From the NCBI GenBank assembly GCA_963377175.1, contig CAUJNA010000458.1:1146033-1210032 (forward strand): a stretch of 64,000 nucleotides of DNA, written 5' to 3'. The position numbers and the translations under genes are program-made. This stretch comes from Effrenium voratum. Taxonomy: Eukaryota; Sar; Dinophyceae; Suessiales; Symbiodiniaceae. The notes under the pieces are model-generated. The model ran no database searches, was not told where the DNA came from, and saw only the letters and a program-made list of their open reading frames with translations. Within the stretch, counting starts at the first letter, position 1. Each line of letters starts with the position of its first letter. Below, piece by piece: positions 32,455-41,783 of the stretch.

Positions 32455-33265
32455 ATGAACACACACACACACAGAGAAACACTCACACAAACACACACAC
32501 ACACACACACACAAACACACAAACACACAAACACACAAACACACAAACACACAAACACACAAACACACAAACACACAACACACACACACACAAACACACA
32601 AACACACACACACGCACAACACGCGCACACGCACACGCACTCGCGCACGCACACGCACACGCGCACGCGCACGCACACGCACACGCACACGCACACGCAC
32701 ACGCACACGCACACGCACACGCACACACACACACGCGCGCACACGCACACGCGCTCGCGCACGCACACGCACACGCACACGCGCACGCGCACGCACACGC
32801 ACACGCACACGCACACGCACACGCACACGCACACGCACACGCACACGCACACGCACCCGCACGCACACGCACACGCACACGCACACGCACACACACACAC
32901 ACACAAACACACAAACACACAAACACACAAACACACAACACACACACACACAAACACACAAACACACAAACACACAAACACACAACACACACACACAAAC
33001 ACACAACACACACATACACACACGCACACACACGCGCACACGCACACGCACTCGCGCACGCGCACGCACACGCACTCGCGCACGCACACGCACACGCGCA
33101 CGCGCACGCACACGCACACGCACACGCACACGCACACACGCACACGCACACGCACACACGCCCACGCACACGCACACGCACACGCACACGCACACGCACA
33201 CGCACACGCACACGCACACGCACACACACACACACACACACACCGAGAACCACAGCCACTCACAT
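32455..33265. repeat. CA / CACACG / AACACAC microsatellite block
   Basis: About 810 bp made of CA, ACACGC and ACACACAA units in alternating blocks. The order CA-block, AACACAC-block, ACACGC-block repeats at least twice, a higher-order pattern. All six frames are open or nearly so; the His/Thr/Ala and Val/Cys/Arg ORFs are not genes. Alternating purine-pyrimidine throughout. Confidence 0.93.
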
Positions 33266-33399
33266 GGAAACAGTTTGAAGGAAACTGTAACACACACCCA
33301 CACACACACATGCAAGCACACACGCAAACATACACGCACACTCAAACATACACGCACACGCAAGCAGGTGCACACACAGTGTGTGTGTGTGTGTGTATT

Positions 33400-36300
33400 C
33401 TCGGAATACGTACACGGCTCACTCTGTAGGCAGTTCAGGCCTGCCCAAGGTAAAGATTGTAAGCGTCAGCGAACTCGGGTGGTACATGACCTCGGCTTTC
33501 GGATACGCTCTTTACAACACCTGCAGCATGGATCGGACACCAACGGCTCTGCAATTCTTGCATGATGGAAGCCAATGCTGACAAATTGTACCAGGGCATG
33601 AGAAAAAGCGTGGCATAATGTTTGAAGCAGTGCGACTCTCAGCCACTGACAGGAACATACATGATGGCCAACTCAAATGCATTGAAGTGTTCTACACGGC
33701 TTGGATCCTGTGCATACTCAAATGCCCTGAAGAGTCTAGGGCTCGCGGCTGACATTAGCACATAAATCATGTCAAAGTAGAGGACTTGATAACCTTGGTG
33801 CTGGATCAAAGCGCAAAGCACGAGGCTGCGACACAGCAAGTTGCGTATTGCTATGTTGGCAGTGGAAAGTTGGACAGTTGTCCCCCACCTCAATCAAGGA
33901 CCCGAACTGGACAGTTTTCTGTATGCAGTTTAGGGTGAACAAGTGATTTCAGCACCCAGCGGCCACATCCTGGCTGGCATTGATTATCAACAGGCATCCA
34001 AAATCCAAAGCACCCACCTGCTCGTACTCGAGGCGAAAAACACGTGGCGCTACATTTCATCCGAGACGCCTGACATGTCCAATGGCTCATTGGAGATGGT
34101 CATGGGGTCAGCAGCAATCAATGATATAATCCTGATGTGGGACACGAGTTTGGAGGCAATGAGTCACACAAGCGCCGGCGTCATCCCATGTGAACTTCAG
34201 AGATTAACATCTTGTTATGCCGGTGTTGACTCCTCCAGTAAAGTGTGAAACACATGGAAGTGCACAAACAGGAAAGCACTCCAGAATCCCCTGCAAGAGT
34301 CTGCTCCTTTGGAGACCTGATCCAGACGTGACATTTGCAAAAAAAGCAATGAAGGAAGCTTGAATTGGGATCTGCTGTCTCCGCATGCTGCACGGGAGCA
34401 CCAAAATGTTGACAAGAACATTTTCTGTCGTGTGATGGTACATTCAGCAGTGAAGCCGTGCTTCAAGCTGGGCGCAAACACACTGAACGGAATGAAGAAG
34501 GAGCCGCTGCTCACATGCAGATACATGCAATATGGCTGTTGGATAAAGGTCTCATCAGGGAACAACCCTCCGTTCACGAAGATGAACCTGCTACTCCGGC
34601 CCCTCTCAGACTTTGCCAAGCGTCGCATCAAATCCAAGGATAGCCAGGTACAACAATGGCCTGGCACAACGTTGCAAAGCACAGAATGAAAAAGGTGGAG
34701 AATTGGATTGCGCCTCTGTGTTGTTTGAATGCAGAGGCGAGATGCTATAGATGTTTCGTGTGACGGGCCCGGAACATCGTGAGAGCTGGCTCGCAAACGC
34801 CAACATGCCGGGCCCACTTTGGATACTTGATGATGAACGTCAGGGCAGGCCACTCGACAGCATAGGTCAGAAGGTACCTTGACCAGGCTGGGAAGCTTGA
34901 GTGAGTGTGGCACTCTTGAATGAGGGATGATTGCAAATCAACCAGGGAACAAATAAATGACTGTCCATATCCATCAGAGTATGGATCAGCGGAAAGCATG
35001 CAAGGACAAGCTTACAAACAGCCCCTTCTGCAAAAGACCTGGGAATAGTTTCTCCAGTGTCGCGAGTCGGGCGAGCATGCAAACATGGCGAACATGCTGT
35101 GCTCAGAAAATGCCAGGATGGATCTAGCTACACAAGGACTGGCATAGCAGCAGATTCCTGGGAAGCCTTGGCCGAGATTCGGTGCCCACATGGCCCAGTG
35201 CTGCCTCTGAACGATCATGATCTCAGCGCAAGCATCGCTCGATTTGGATGTGGCATCAATATGAACACGGCCTTACCGTCGGCAGTACTCGCGCCAGTGG
35301 TGGTGCTGCTAGTGATGCTCGTGCGGCTGGTATGGCTGGTGTTGCATCCTTTATGACATTCAACATCACAAACTGGCAAAACAGGAGTTGCTCCCTGCTC
35401 CCTAGATCCTCAAAACAAACCTGTCCTCTCGGTGCCCATCGGTGCACCAGCTGGCTGTTTCAAGGACAAGCACATCGATCTGTGGCGTCGCAAAGCCTCT
35501 CTATATCAATTCGGAAACCTGGCATTATCCAACATGGCATTATCCTCTTCCTTGGTGCTAACTAGCACAATCCAGTGCCCCGTTTTGCATCATGAGGTCC
35601 TCCATTCTACACAAATTCACTTTGCGGAGGCTGTGCACCTTGTGAGGTAGCGTGCCTATCGCGACTGAAAATCGCACCTGGCGAACATGACTACATTTCA
35701 CTACCTTAAAACCAGTACGGGGACCCCCGCTTAGAGAGCGGCACACGGCACATAGTGTGGAAATCGGATTTCAGTCAGGCACTCCAATCTCCAGCCAGGC
35801 AGCTACAGTTTGGAAGGAGAGCACCACATTTTCGATGAGAATGATTGCGGCACCTCAAGGAGCCGGCCGCACCGACTTCTCTGACTTGCTCTGGCTCCAG
35901 TCGCATCTCTGACAACTGAAGCGCGAACGTGGAAGTATCCTGCAACATCTGAGCCGGCCCTGAGTTCCTCCTGCTTTTTCCAGGGTTCTGATAATCAGAT
36001 TGCAAGATCAGCTGTTTGAAGCTTGGCTGACTCTTTGGGTCCACTGTTCTCGGTGCAGCTTGTCTCATTGCTCCCTCACATGCAACCAGGCGCCGAATGT
36101 GATGTTACGGTCCACCACCTCTCGCCGCCAAAGACGCGTTCGCTCTACCAGAAAGCCTCAGAGTCGCGAATCCGAGAAGGCTGAGGCTGACAGTAGATGA
36201 CCTCGTTGTTTAGAGAGGCCCTTCGCTGCCATTGCGGCTCATTCACTACATGAGAAGGGAACAGCATAACTTCGTCTGCAGCAACTGCGTATATTTGTTG

Positions 36301-37185
36301 CATCTAATCCACGTAATGTAGTACATGCGCACTGCGAAGCATTGGTCTTCAGCTCAATTCTGTGCGTGATGTTCTGGCCAAGTTCGCATGAATCTTTCCA
36401 GCTAATAGCCACTGAGAATATGAGTAACTCACTGCTCTTGCGGAGCCTGACTGCGCTGAACCCAAACCCACGGCACTTCGGGGCTCGAATCAATGCCGAG
36501 CGGCCTGAGCTGCCTTCGGACTTGCACTCCTCATCCAGCCTCGCGTTGAACGAGTTTCTGTCGACAGGCACCCAGAAATAGAGGGCATGGCTTTGTATTG
36601 CGCTTGAACACATGAGCTGGTGTGGATCTTTGCAAACATGCAGCCATCCCATGGCAAACCTCCAGGTAGCTGACCTTGCTCTACGTCCAACTGAAGTCGT
36701 CACCTTCTAATTCACAGTGCTGGATTCGTTTGAGTGACTTCCTTCTCCAGTACTGCAACAAGGAGGCCAAGTCAGATCTACGGGACACAAGTTGCGGTTT
36801 CGGTGGTCTCAGCTCCCGCAGGTGAGATCCAATTCACCTGGCTGATGCCAAGCCGCGATGAATCGCTGCTATCCTCGGCGTGGCACCAGCGAAGGAACAT
36901 CCATGGGTGAGGTTGTTTCACCGAATGTGAAGAAGCTACAATTTGCTCACATGAAAGATGATAAATATGCCAAAACCAGCACAGGCACGAACGCCAAATC
37001 CTTATATCTTGACTCGCAAATCCTGGTTGCCTCGCCCCTTCCAGGAAAGAGCGGTTTGCACGGCGCGGCGAATATCACGCTTAAACTAGTCTTGCTTTGC
37101 GTTTACTGCCATGAATCAAGTGCCTGTCTTCGCGTTGGAATGAAGCGTCATGAAGATGTGGAAGCAGGGTCACTCTCAAACAAGC
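33400..37185. other. No supported gene; left flank of the retrotransposon
   Basis: Long but weak ORFs occur (for example minus 34215-34913 and 36239-36703; plus 33943-34248). None shows a family motif or a convincing exon structure, and their texture is like introns elsewhere in the window. Old pseudogene remnants cannot be excluded. Confidence 0.4.
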
Positions 37186-37190
37186 GCAAC
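37186..37190. repeat. Target-site duplication, left copy (GCAAC)
   Basis: GCAAC directly abuts the 3' LTR end and matches 45123-45127. Five bp is the usual length for copia integrases. Confidence 0.9.
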
Positions 37191-37304
37191 TCAAAACACA
37201 ATATCTCGGCTCTGGGGTGCACTGCGGAGCGCACCCTTTTCTTGAGCCAAAACCACACGGAGTGCAATCAGCGCATTGGGCAATTATGACTATACATATC
37301 ATGA
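37191..37304 (-). repeat. 3' LTR (114 bp)
   Basis: Identical to the 5' LTR. Its spliced-leader-like stretch is at 37241-37261 and the hairpin arms at 37215-37220 and 37231-37236. It is preceded (minus sense) by the polypurine tract. Confidence 0.95.
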
Positions 37305-37313
37305 CTCCTCCTT
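37305..37313 (-). promoter_or_regulatory. Polypurine tract
   Basis: AAGGAGGAG on the minus strand, immediately before the 3' LTR. It is the expected plus-strand DNA priming site. Confidence 0.85.
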
Positions 37314-37377
37314 GCTGGAAGAGCGTCTCTGTACACGCTCGCACAGCAATATAGGTAGCGGAGTCTGGCCAGGGACC

Positions 37378-39360
37378 TTAGCCTTCTAGTAGCTTAAGCT
37401 GTCCCTTGCTACGCTGGTTAAGGAAAACATAACCACACCTTCGCATGGTCTCAGACATCTGTACACCTGGAATGCTCTTTGTTAGAGCATCCGCCCTGTT
37501 GGACTTGCCAGGGATATGCTCCACCCTCAGATGGTCCATGCTGACCCTTTCCTGCAACCACAGGAACCTCGTCTGGATGTGACGGGCCTTTCCCAGACCT
37601 GCCCGATTGACAGTTCCTTTCGCTGCAGTCGCATCTGATTGAATCAGCACCTGGGTCTCGACCGCAAAGTCCTCCAAGAGTGACTGTAGGCCTAGACCAA
37701 CTGAACCTCCTTTGACAAGAGCATAATACTCCGACTCCCCAGTCGACAAAGCGATGGTCGACTGCACATTGCTGCTGTGCTTGAGCACATGCAACCCATA
37801 CAGAGCAACCATGCCTGTTGTGGATCTCCTCGTTATTGCGTCTCCGGCATGATCGGAATCCACCTGGATTCGGAGCTTGCTCGGCTTGGCTTGCCGTGCA
37901 AAGACCTGACACACGTCCGGCTTCTTGATGAGGTAGCGACACAGTCGCTTCAAATCCTGCAAAGATGCCTCTGTAGGAGAAACCATCTTCCTCGCAAGAT
38001 TCTTCACAGCGTGGCTGATGTCCAACCTGTCCTGTGACAGGTACGCTGCCCTCATCACGCATGAGCGATACAGGGAAGCCTGCTCTTTCGGTAGAGCTGG
38101 GCTCCGGGCTTCCTGCATCTGCAAATCCACGGACTTCTTCACGTCCGGTGTCTCCGCTCCCTTGGCATTCTCCATGCCAAGCTGCTGCACAAGCAAATCA
38201 ACATGGCGTCGATCTGGCTCGATCAGGATCGCACTCGCTCCTTGATGTTGTTCACAACGAATGAGCCGGTTGAGAAAGTGGACCTCCTTGTGGTCTCCTT
38301 CCTCATCACCTATCGTCCCGAGCCATTTCAACTCGTAGGCACTGCGAAGCAAAGTATCTACTTCCTTCAGCGCCTCGGCGTCTCCTAACGCCATGAAATC
38401 ATCTCCGTGCACCAGCACTCTTATTCCCAGTGTCGGGTGATAGAACACTGAGCCATTTGACTTTCCCCGGAGATATCCGGCTTTGATCAACAGCTGCGTG
38501 TAGTGCTGCTGCCATATGTTAGGGGCATCCTGTGTCCCGTACATCGACTTAGTCAAACGACCCACCATTCCCGGACTGGCGTCCTCGTCCGGCAACTGGA
38601 TGTATATGCGGCGTTTGGGTACGCCATAGAAGTGGGCTCTTGATATATCCCAAAGTCCGATCTTGAGTGGTCGTCCTCCATGGGATACACGCTCAGTGGC
38701 CCATAGGCTACATAGCAGCCTCATAGCCTCTAAAGGCGGTGTTGACGAAAACAGCATGTTCTGAGGAATCCTTTCCTCTGGACTCTTCCGGGCCTTGATC
38801 TCCCGGACCACCAATCTCGACCTGAAGTTGGGATTGGCGGGGTCTCCCTTGTTGGTGTCTATCCAACGGGTGGTGATTGGACCCTTCCCGTTGGTCTCTC
38901 TGAGGCATTCCTCGAGCGGCACCTTCTCGTAAACCTCTTGCTTCCTAAGATAGTCCAACTCGAGCTGACGTGCCTCCCTGACTCGGTCTGGTGGCAAAAA
39001 CCCACCATTCACGTCGTCCCAGTACTGCTCCACGTCTTCCGGCGTCACGAAGCTCTCCTCTGGGATTGGACCTGCAACTGCTGCATCCAATGCACTCAAC
39101 TGGCCACTCTCTACAAGGTGGCTCTTCAAAGTCTTCAGGACCGCTCGCACTAGCGCTGGCGGATAATGGGCCGCCGGTCTAGCGAGTCCTCCGATCAGGT
39201 GGATGTGCCGGTGCCATGGTTTCCCGGCACATTGTTGGTGCATTCGCCCTCCAACAGTTGGGCCAAACCTGGATGGTTGGTCATCCAGCCAGTTTCTTTC
39301 CGCACATATCCTGTGCCCTGCAAACCCCTCCGGTCCGTAGCGACCATAGCCCATCTGCAC
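37378..39360 (-). CDS. Reverse transcriptase-RNase H
   Basis: True coding starts near 39237 (AGKPWHRHIHLIGGLA) and continues the upstream domain in the -1 frame; the first ~45 residues of the open frame are out of frame. Copia RT: SSTPPLEAMRLL, LWDISRAHFYG (D238), SMYGTQDAP, VLVHGDDFMALG (D320-D321). HGDDF replaces the usual YVDD. RNase H: IQVDSDHAGD (D501), LSTGESEYYAL (E542), QSDATAAKG (D576), KARHIQTRFLWLQE and GKSNRADALTKS. Stop at 37378, 64 bases before the polypurine tract. Confidence 0.93.
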   Translation of the reverse strand: MQMGYGRYGPEGFAGHRICAERNWLDDQPSRFGPTVGGRMHQQCAGKPWHRHIHLIGGLARPAAHYPPALVRAVLKTLKSHLVESGQLSALDAAVAGPIPEESFVTPEDVEQYWDDVNGGFLPPDRVREARQLELDYLRKQEVYEKVPLEECLRETNGKGPITTRWIDTNKGDPANPNFRSRLVVREIKARKSPEERIPQNMLFSSTPPLEAMRLLCSLWATERVSHGGRPLKIGLWDISRAHFYGVPKRRIYIQLPDEDASPGMVGRLTKSMYGTQDAPNIWQQHYTQLLIKAGYLRGKSNGSVFYHPTLGIRVLVHGDDFMALGDAEALKEVDTLLRSAYELKWLGTIGDEEGDHKEVHFLNRLIRCEQHQGASAILIEPDRRHVDLLVQQLGMENAKGAETPDVKKSVDLQMQEARSPALPKEQASLYRSCVMRAAYLSQDRLDISHAVKNLARKMVSPTEASLQDLKRLCRYLIKKPDVCQVFARQAKPSKLRIQVDSDHAGDAITRRSTTGMVALYGLHVLKHSSNVQSTIALSTGESEYYALVKGGSVGLGLQSLLEDFAVETQVLIQSDATAAKGTVNRAGLGKARHIQTRFLWLQERVSMDHLRVEHIPGKSNRADALTKSIPGVQMSETMRRCGYVFLNQRSKGQLKLLEG

Positions 39361-41783
39361 ATTGGGCCTCGGACAGTGTACACGTCCGGTCTCTCAGTGA
39401 GCTCACGGACCTCCGGGTCTTTCCAAGAGGTAGCACTCCACGGTGCCTCATGCAAGAAGAACCTACCTGCCTGCAACTGCTTCCTGTAGAACCTACAGGC
39501 GGTATGCAAATGAGCAACTGCTCTATCCATCTTCTCGCGCCTCTTGTCTGGGCTCACCCTGTACTTGTTGATGTTCTGGAGCTGGGAGAATTGGTCACAA
39601 GGTGGGCTCCCTGTGAGCAATGTCGGCTCGACCTCGTCCACATACTCCTCGAGCTCTCGGACGTCCTCAGTCTTGCTGAGATCCCAGTAGGAACCGTCCG
39701 GTTTCTGCTCCTCAAGGTCTACCGCAAAGCCCGGCCTCAAGCCATACTGCCCGGCTTGGGCCGTGAACCGCTTCGGGCTGTAGATCTCCATGATATCAAC
39801 AGCGCCCATCTCCACGCACAGCTTGGTGATCTGCTCCAGCTCGACCGCGTTGATCTCCACCTCCTGAGCCAAAAACGCTCTCTCTACTTTCCGTCCAACC
39901 ATGGACTTCAACATCCTCTTCAATCTACCCAGTTCAAGTCCGCCCACGTCTGGGGGCTTGTCCGGGGTGTTTGAAGTCTCGGCGTCAGCCGCCGGTTGAG
40001 TCTCCGTTCGGAGTTCTTCAGGAGATACTGCGGGCTCTCGCTTCTCACCTTGCTTCTGCTGCGTCTTCTGCTTGGCTCCGGGCGCTATATACAGCGCTCC
40101 CGGTCTCTTGATCTGCGTGGTCGGCTTCGCCTTGCTCTTTGGACTACTCGATGCTGGCGGGCCTGCTGCTGCTCTCTTGAGTTCAGCCCTCTTCGCGGGA
40201 TCCTCCACATACTCCATCACTTGTCCAGGGTCTTGCCTAGATCCTACTCCGGCCTCAGCGGCCGGCTCTCCCATGGCCTCTTGGGCTGGGAGATCTGCTT
40301 CCACTCCTACTTCCGCGGTCTCCTCTCTTTTCCTTTTGTGAGCTTCGACACGGCGTCGTCCTTGCTCATCATCCATCATGAGACCGACGATTCTCGCTCG
40401 GCACATCTCAGTGTGCGGCAACTGAGTGGATTCCCCTAGTAGCACGCAGGTGCATCCAGGACATCCATCAGTAGGTTGGTACTTCTCCACATCTGCCTTA
40501 CGGATGTAAATCCGTCGCTGCTGTGGCGGTGCCATAACAGGCACAACCTGAGGCGGAACCTCAACCCGGTCTTCACTGACCAGCAGGTCCTCCACTCCTT
40601 GAGCAGGAGTTCCCGGGGCCCTCTGCCCCGGCGTTCCCGGCGCTCGCACTGAGACCTCCCACGGGTAGCCTTTAAGGCTTTCCCATCCTTGTGGATTCCA
40701 TTGATCTTCTTCTGGAAGTCGACGAACACCAGTGCCTCTCTTCACTCCTTCTGAGGTCACAACCAGCAAAGTGCCAGTCCTTCCGTGGTGACCTATGTAC
40801 CTGCCTTCCTTGAGTGGCCTAGCTCCTTCTCCTACCTCACGGTAATACAACCGCTCTCCTATGGCGATTGCCGGCTTTCTCCATTCTCGGCCACACCTCC
40901 TTTGTTCCGGTGTCTTCCCGTCGGAACCTCTCTTGTACCTGCACATCAGGTCTGCTGCATGCCTTGGAAACCAAGACAGCACAGGGTCGTCATCCTTCAA
41001 GACTCGACCCAACTTCTCCTCCAGTGAGGATCGCAGGACTCTCACCTGCCTTTTGAGTTCTCGGCACAAGTTCTCGATTGCGCCATTCGCCCGGTGGTCA
41101 GCCACCGGCGACTCCTGTGGAACATTCTCCACTCCTGCTTCCTTGGCCGCCTGCTCCTTCAGGGCAACGATCGAATGCTCACCATCACTCTTGAAGACTG
41201 CACGACGGTAACCAAGATGCTTTATAAAGTTCGCCATGAATTTGACCGCATATGGCGTCGGTCCTTTTGCGTCCACGAAGGTGGCCGCAACGGCCAGTGT
41301 CCGACTGTCTCGGATCACCAGGATAGGCTTAGTCTTCCCATCCTCCTTTCCATCTCGCGTCATCCATGTGTAGTCGCACGAGATTGTCGCGAGCTCATCG
41401 CTCGCCTTGTCCTCTTCGGGTCGTGAGCGATGCTGCTGACCCAATCCTCTGCCGGCAAGACAATGCCGACACCAGTTGCGATACTGCACGTGACCTGTTG
41501 CCTCATGCACCGCAACCTCGGCCCTCGATGGGCCTCCTGGTGCTCTCACCAGTGCGGGCGGCGCGATCTCGCCGCTCTCATCCATCTCATCACCCTCGGG
41601 CACACCTGCGGGTCGGCCCGCCGGTGCCTCTGGGTTCCCTTGTCCGGCACCCACGGCATCATCTGCCGCTGCAAGTGGTTTGGCCGGACTTACGCCTCGC
41701 TGGACTGCCGTCCAAAACCCGAACAATCTTCCGACTTCAAATAGAAGTTGTAAACTCCTTTCTCTTGGTATATGGGCAACCAA
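39195..41783 (-). CDS. Integrase plus methyltransferase-like domain
   Basis: Read from the frameshift near 41717. Numbering is from the open frame at 41783. A zinc-type H93/H98/C105/C108 motif (HEATGH, CRHC) precedes the integrase core with D137 (CDYTWM), D200 (KSDGE) and E237 (NGAIENL), a D-D-36-E spacing. A long linker follows. At about 645-800 is a domain with DIMEIYSPKRFTAQAG, AVDLEE, TGSPPCDQFSQLQN (SPPC at 726-729) and FFLHEAPWS (E at 779). These positions resemble motifs I, II, IV and VI of cytosine-C5 methyltransferases, but this is by eye only. The frame ends in the conserved GYVRKETGWMTN...ECTNN stretch because of a one-base lesion; the natural continuation is in the next ORF. Confidence 0.9.
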   Translation of the reverse strand: MVAHIPRERSLQLLFEVGRLFGFWTAVQRGVSPAKPLAAADDAVGAGQGNPEAPAGRPAGVPEGDEMDESGEIAPPALVRAPGGPSRAEVAVHEATGHVQYRNWCRHCLAGRGLGQQHRSRPEEDKASDELATISCDYTWMTRDGKEDGKTKPILVIRDSRTLAVAATFVDAKGPTPYAVKFMANFIKHLGYRRAVFKSDGEHSIVALKEQAAKEAGVENVPQESPVADHRANGAIENLCRELKRQVRVLRSSLEEKLGRVLKDDDPVLSWFPRHAADLMCRYKRGSDGKTPEQRRCGREWRKPAIAIGERLYYREVGEGARPLKEGRYIGHHGRTGTLLVVTSEGVKRGTGVRRLPEEDQWNPQGWESLKGYPWEVSVRAPGTPGQRAPGTPAQGVEDLLVSEDRVEVPPQVVPVMAPPQQRRIYIRKADVEKYQPTDGCPGCTCVLLGESTQLPHTEMCRARIVGLMMDDEQGRRRVEAHKRKREETAEVGVEADLPAQEAMGEPAAEAGVGSRQDPGQVMEYVEDPAKRAELKRAAAGPPASSSPKSKAKPTTQIKRPGALYIAPGAKQKTQQKQGEKREPAVSPEELRTETQPAADAETSNTPDKPPDVGGLELGRLKRMLKSMVGRKVERAFLAQEVEINAVELEQITKLCVEMGAVDIMEIYSPKRFTAQAGQYGLRPGFAVDLEEQKPDGSYWDLSKTEDVRELEEYVDEVEPTLLTGSPPCDQFSQLQNINKYRVSPDKRREKMDRAVAHLHTACRFYRKQLQAGRFFLHEAPWSATSWKDPEVRELTERPDVYTVRGPMCRWAMVATDRRGLQGTGYVRKETGWMTNHPGLAQLLEGECTNNVPGNHGTGTST

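Noticed and set aside
32406..33429. Six overlapping ORFs of 250-335 codons (His/Thr or Val/Cys/Arg rich)
   Set aside because: Consequence of the CA/CACACG microsatellite; open in nearly all frames.
34215..34913. 232-codon minus-strand ORF
   Set aside because: No motif, no ATG-context or splice support, composition like surrounding non-coding DNA.
39195..39360. Programmed frameshift between integrase/SPPC and RT
   Set aside because: The switch falls inside a conserved stretch, has no slippery heptamer, and is best explained by one missing base.
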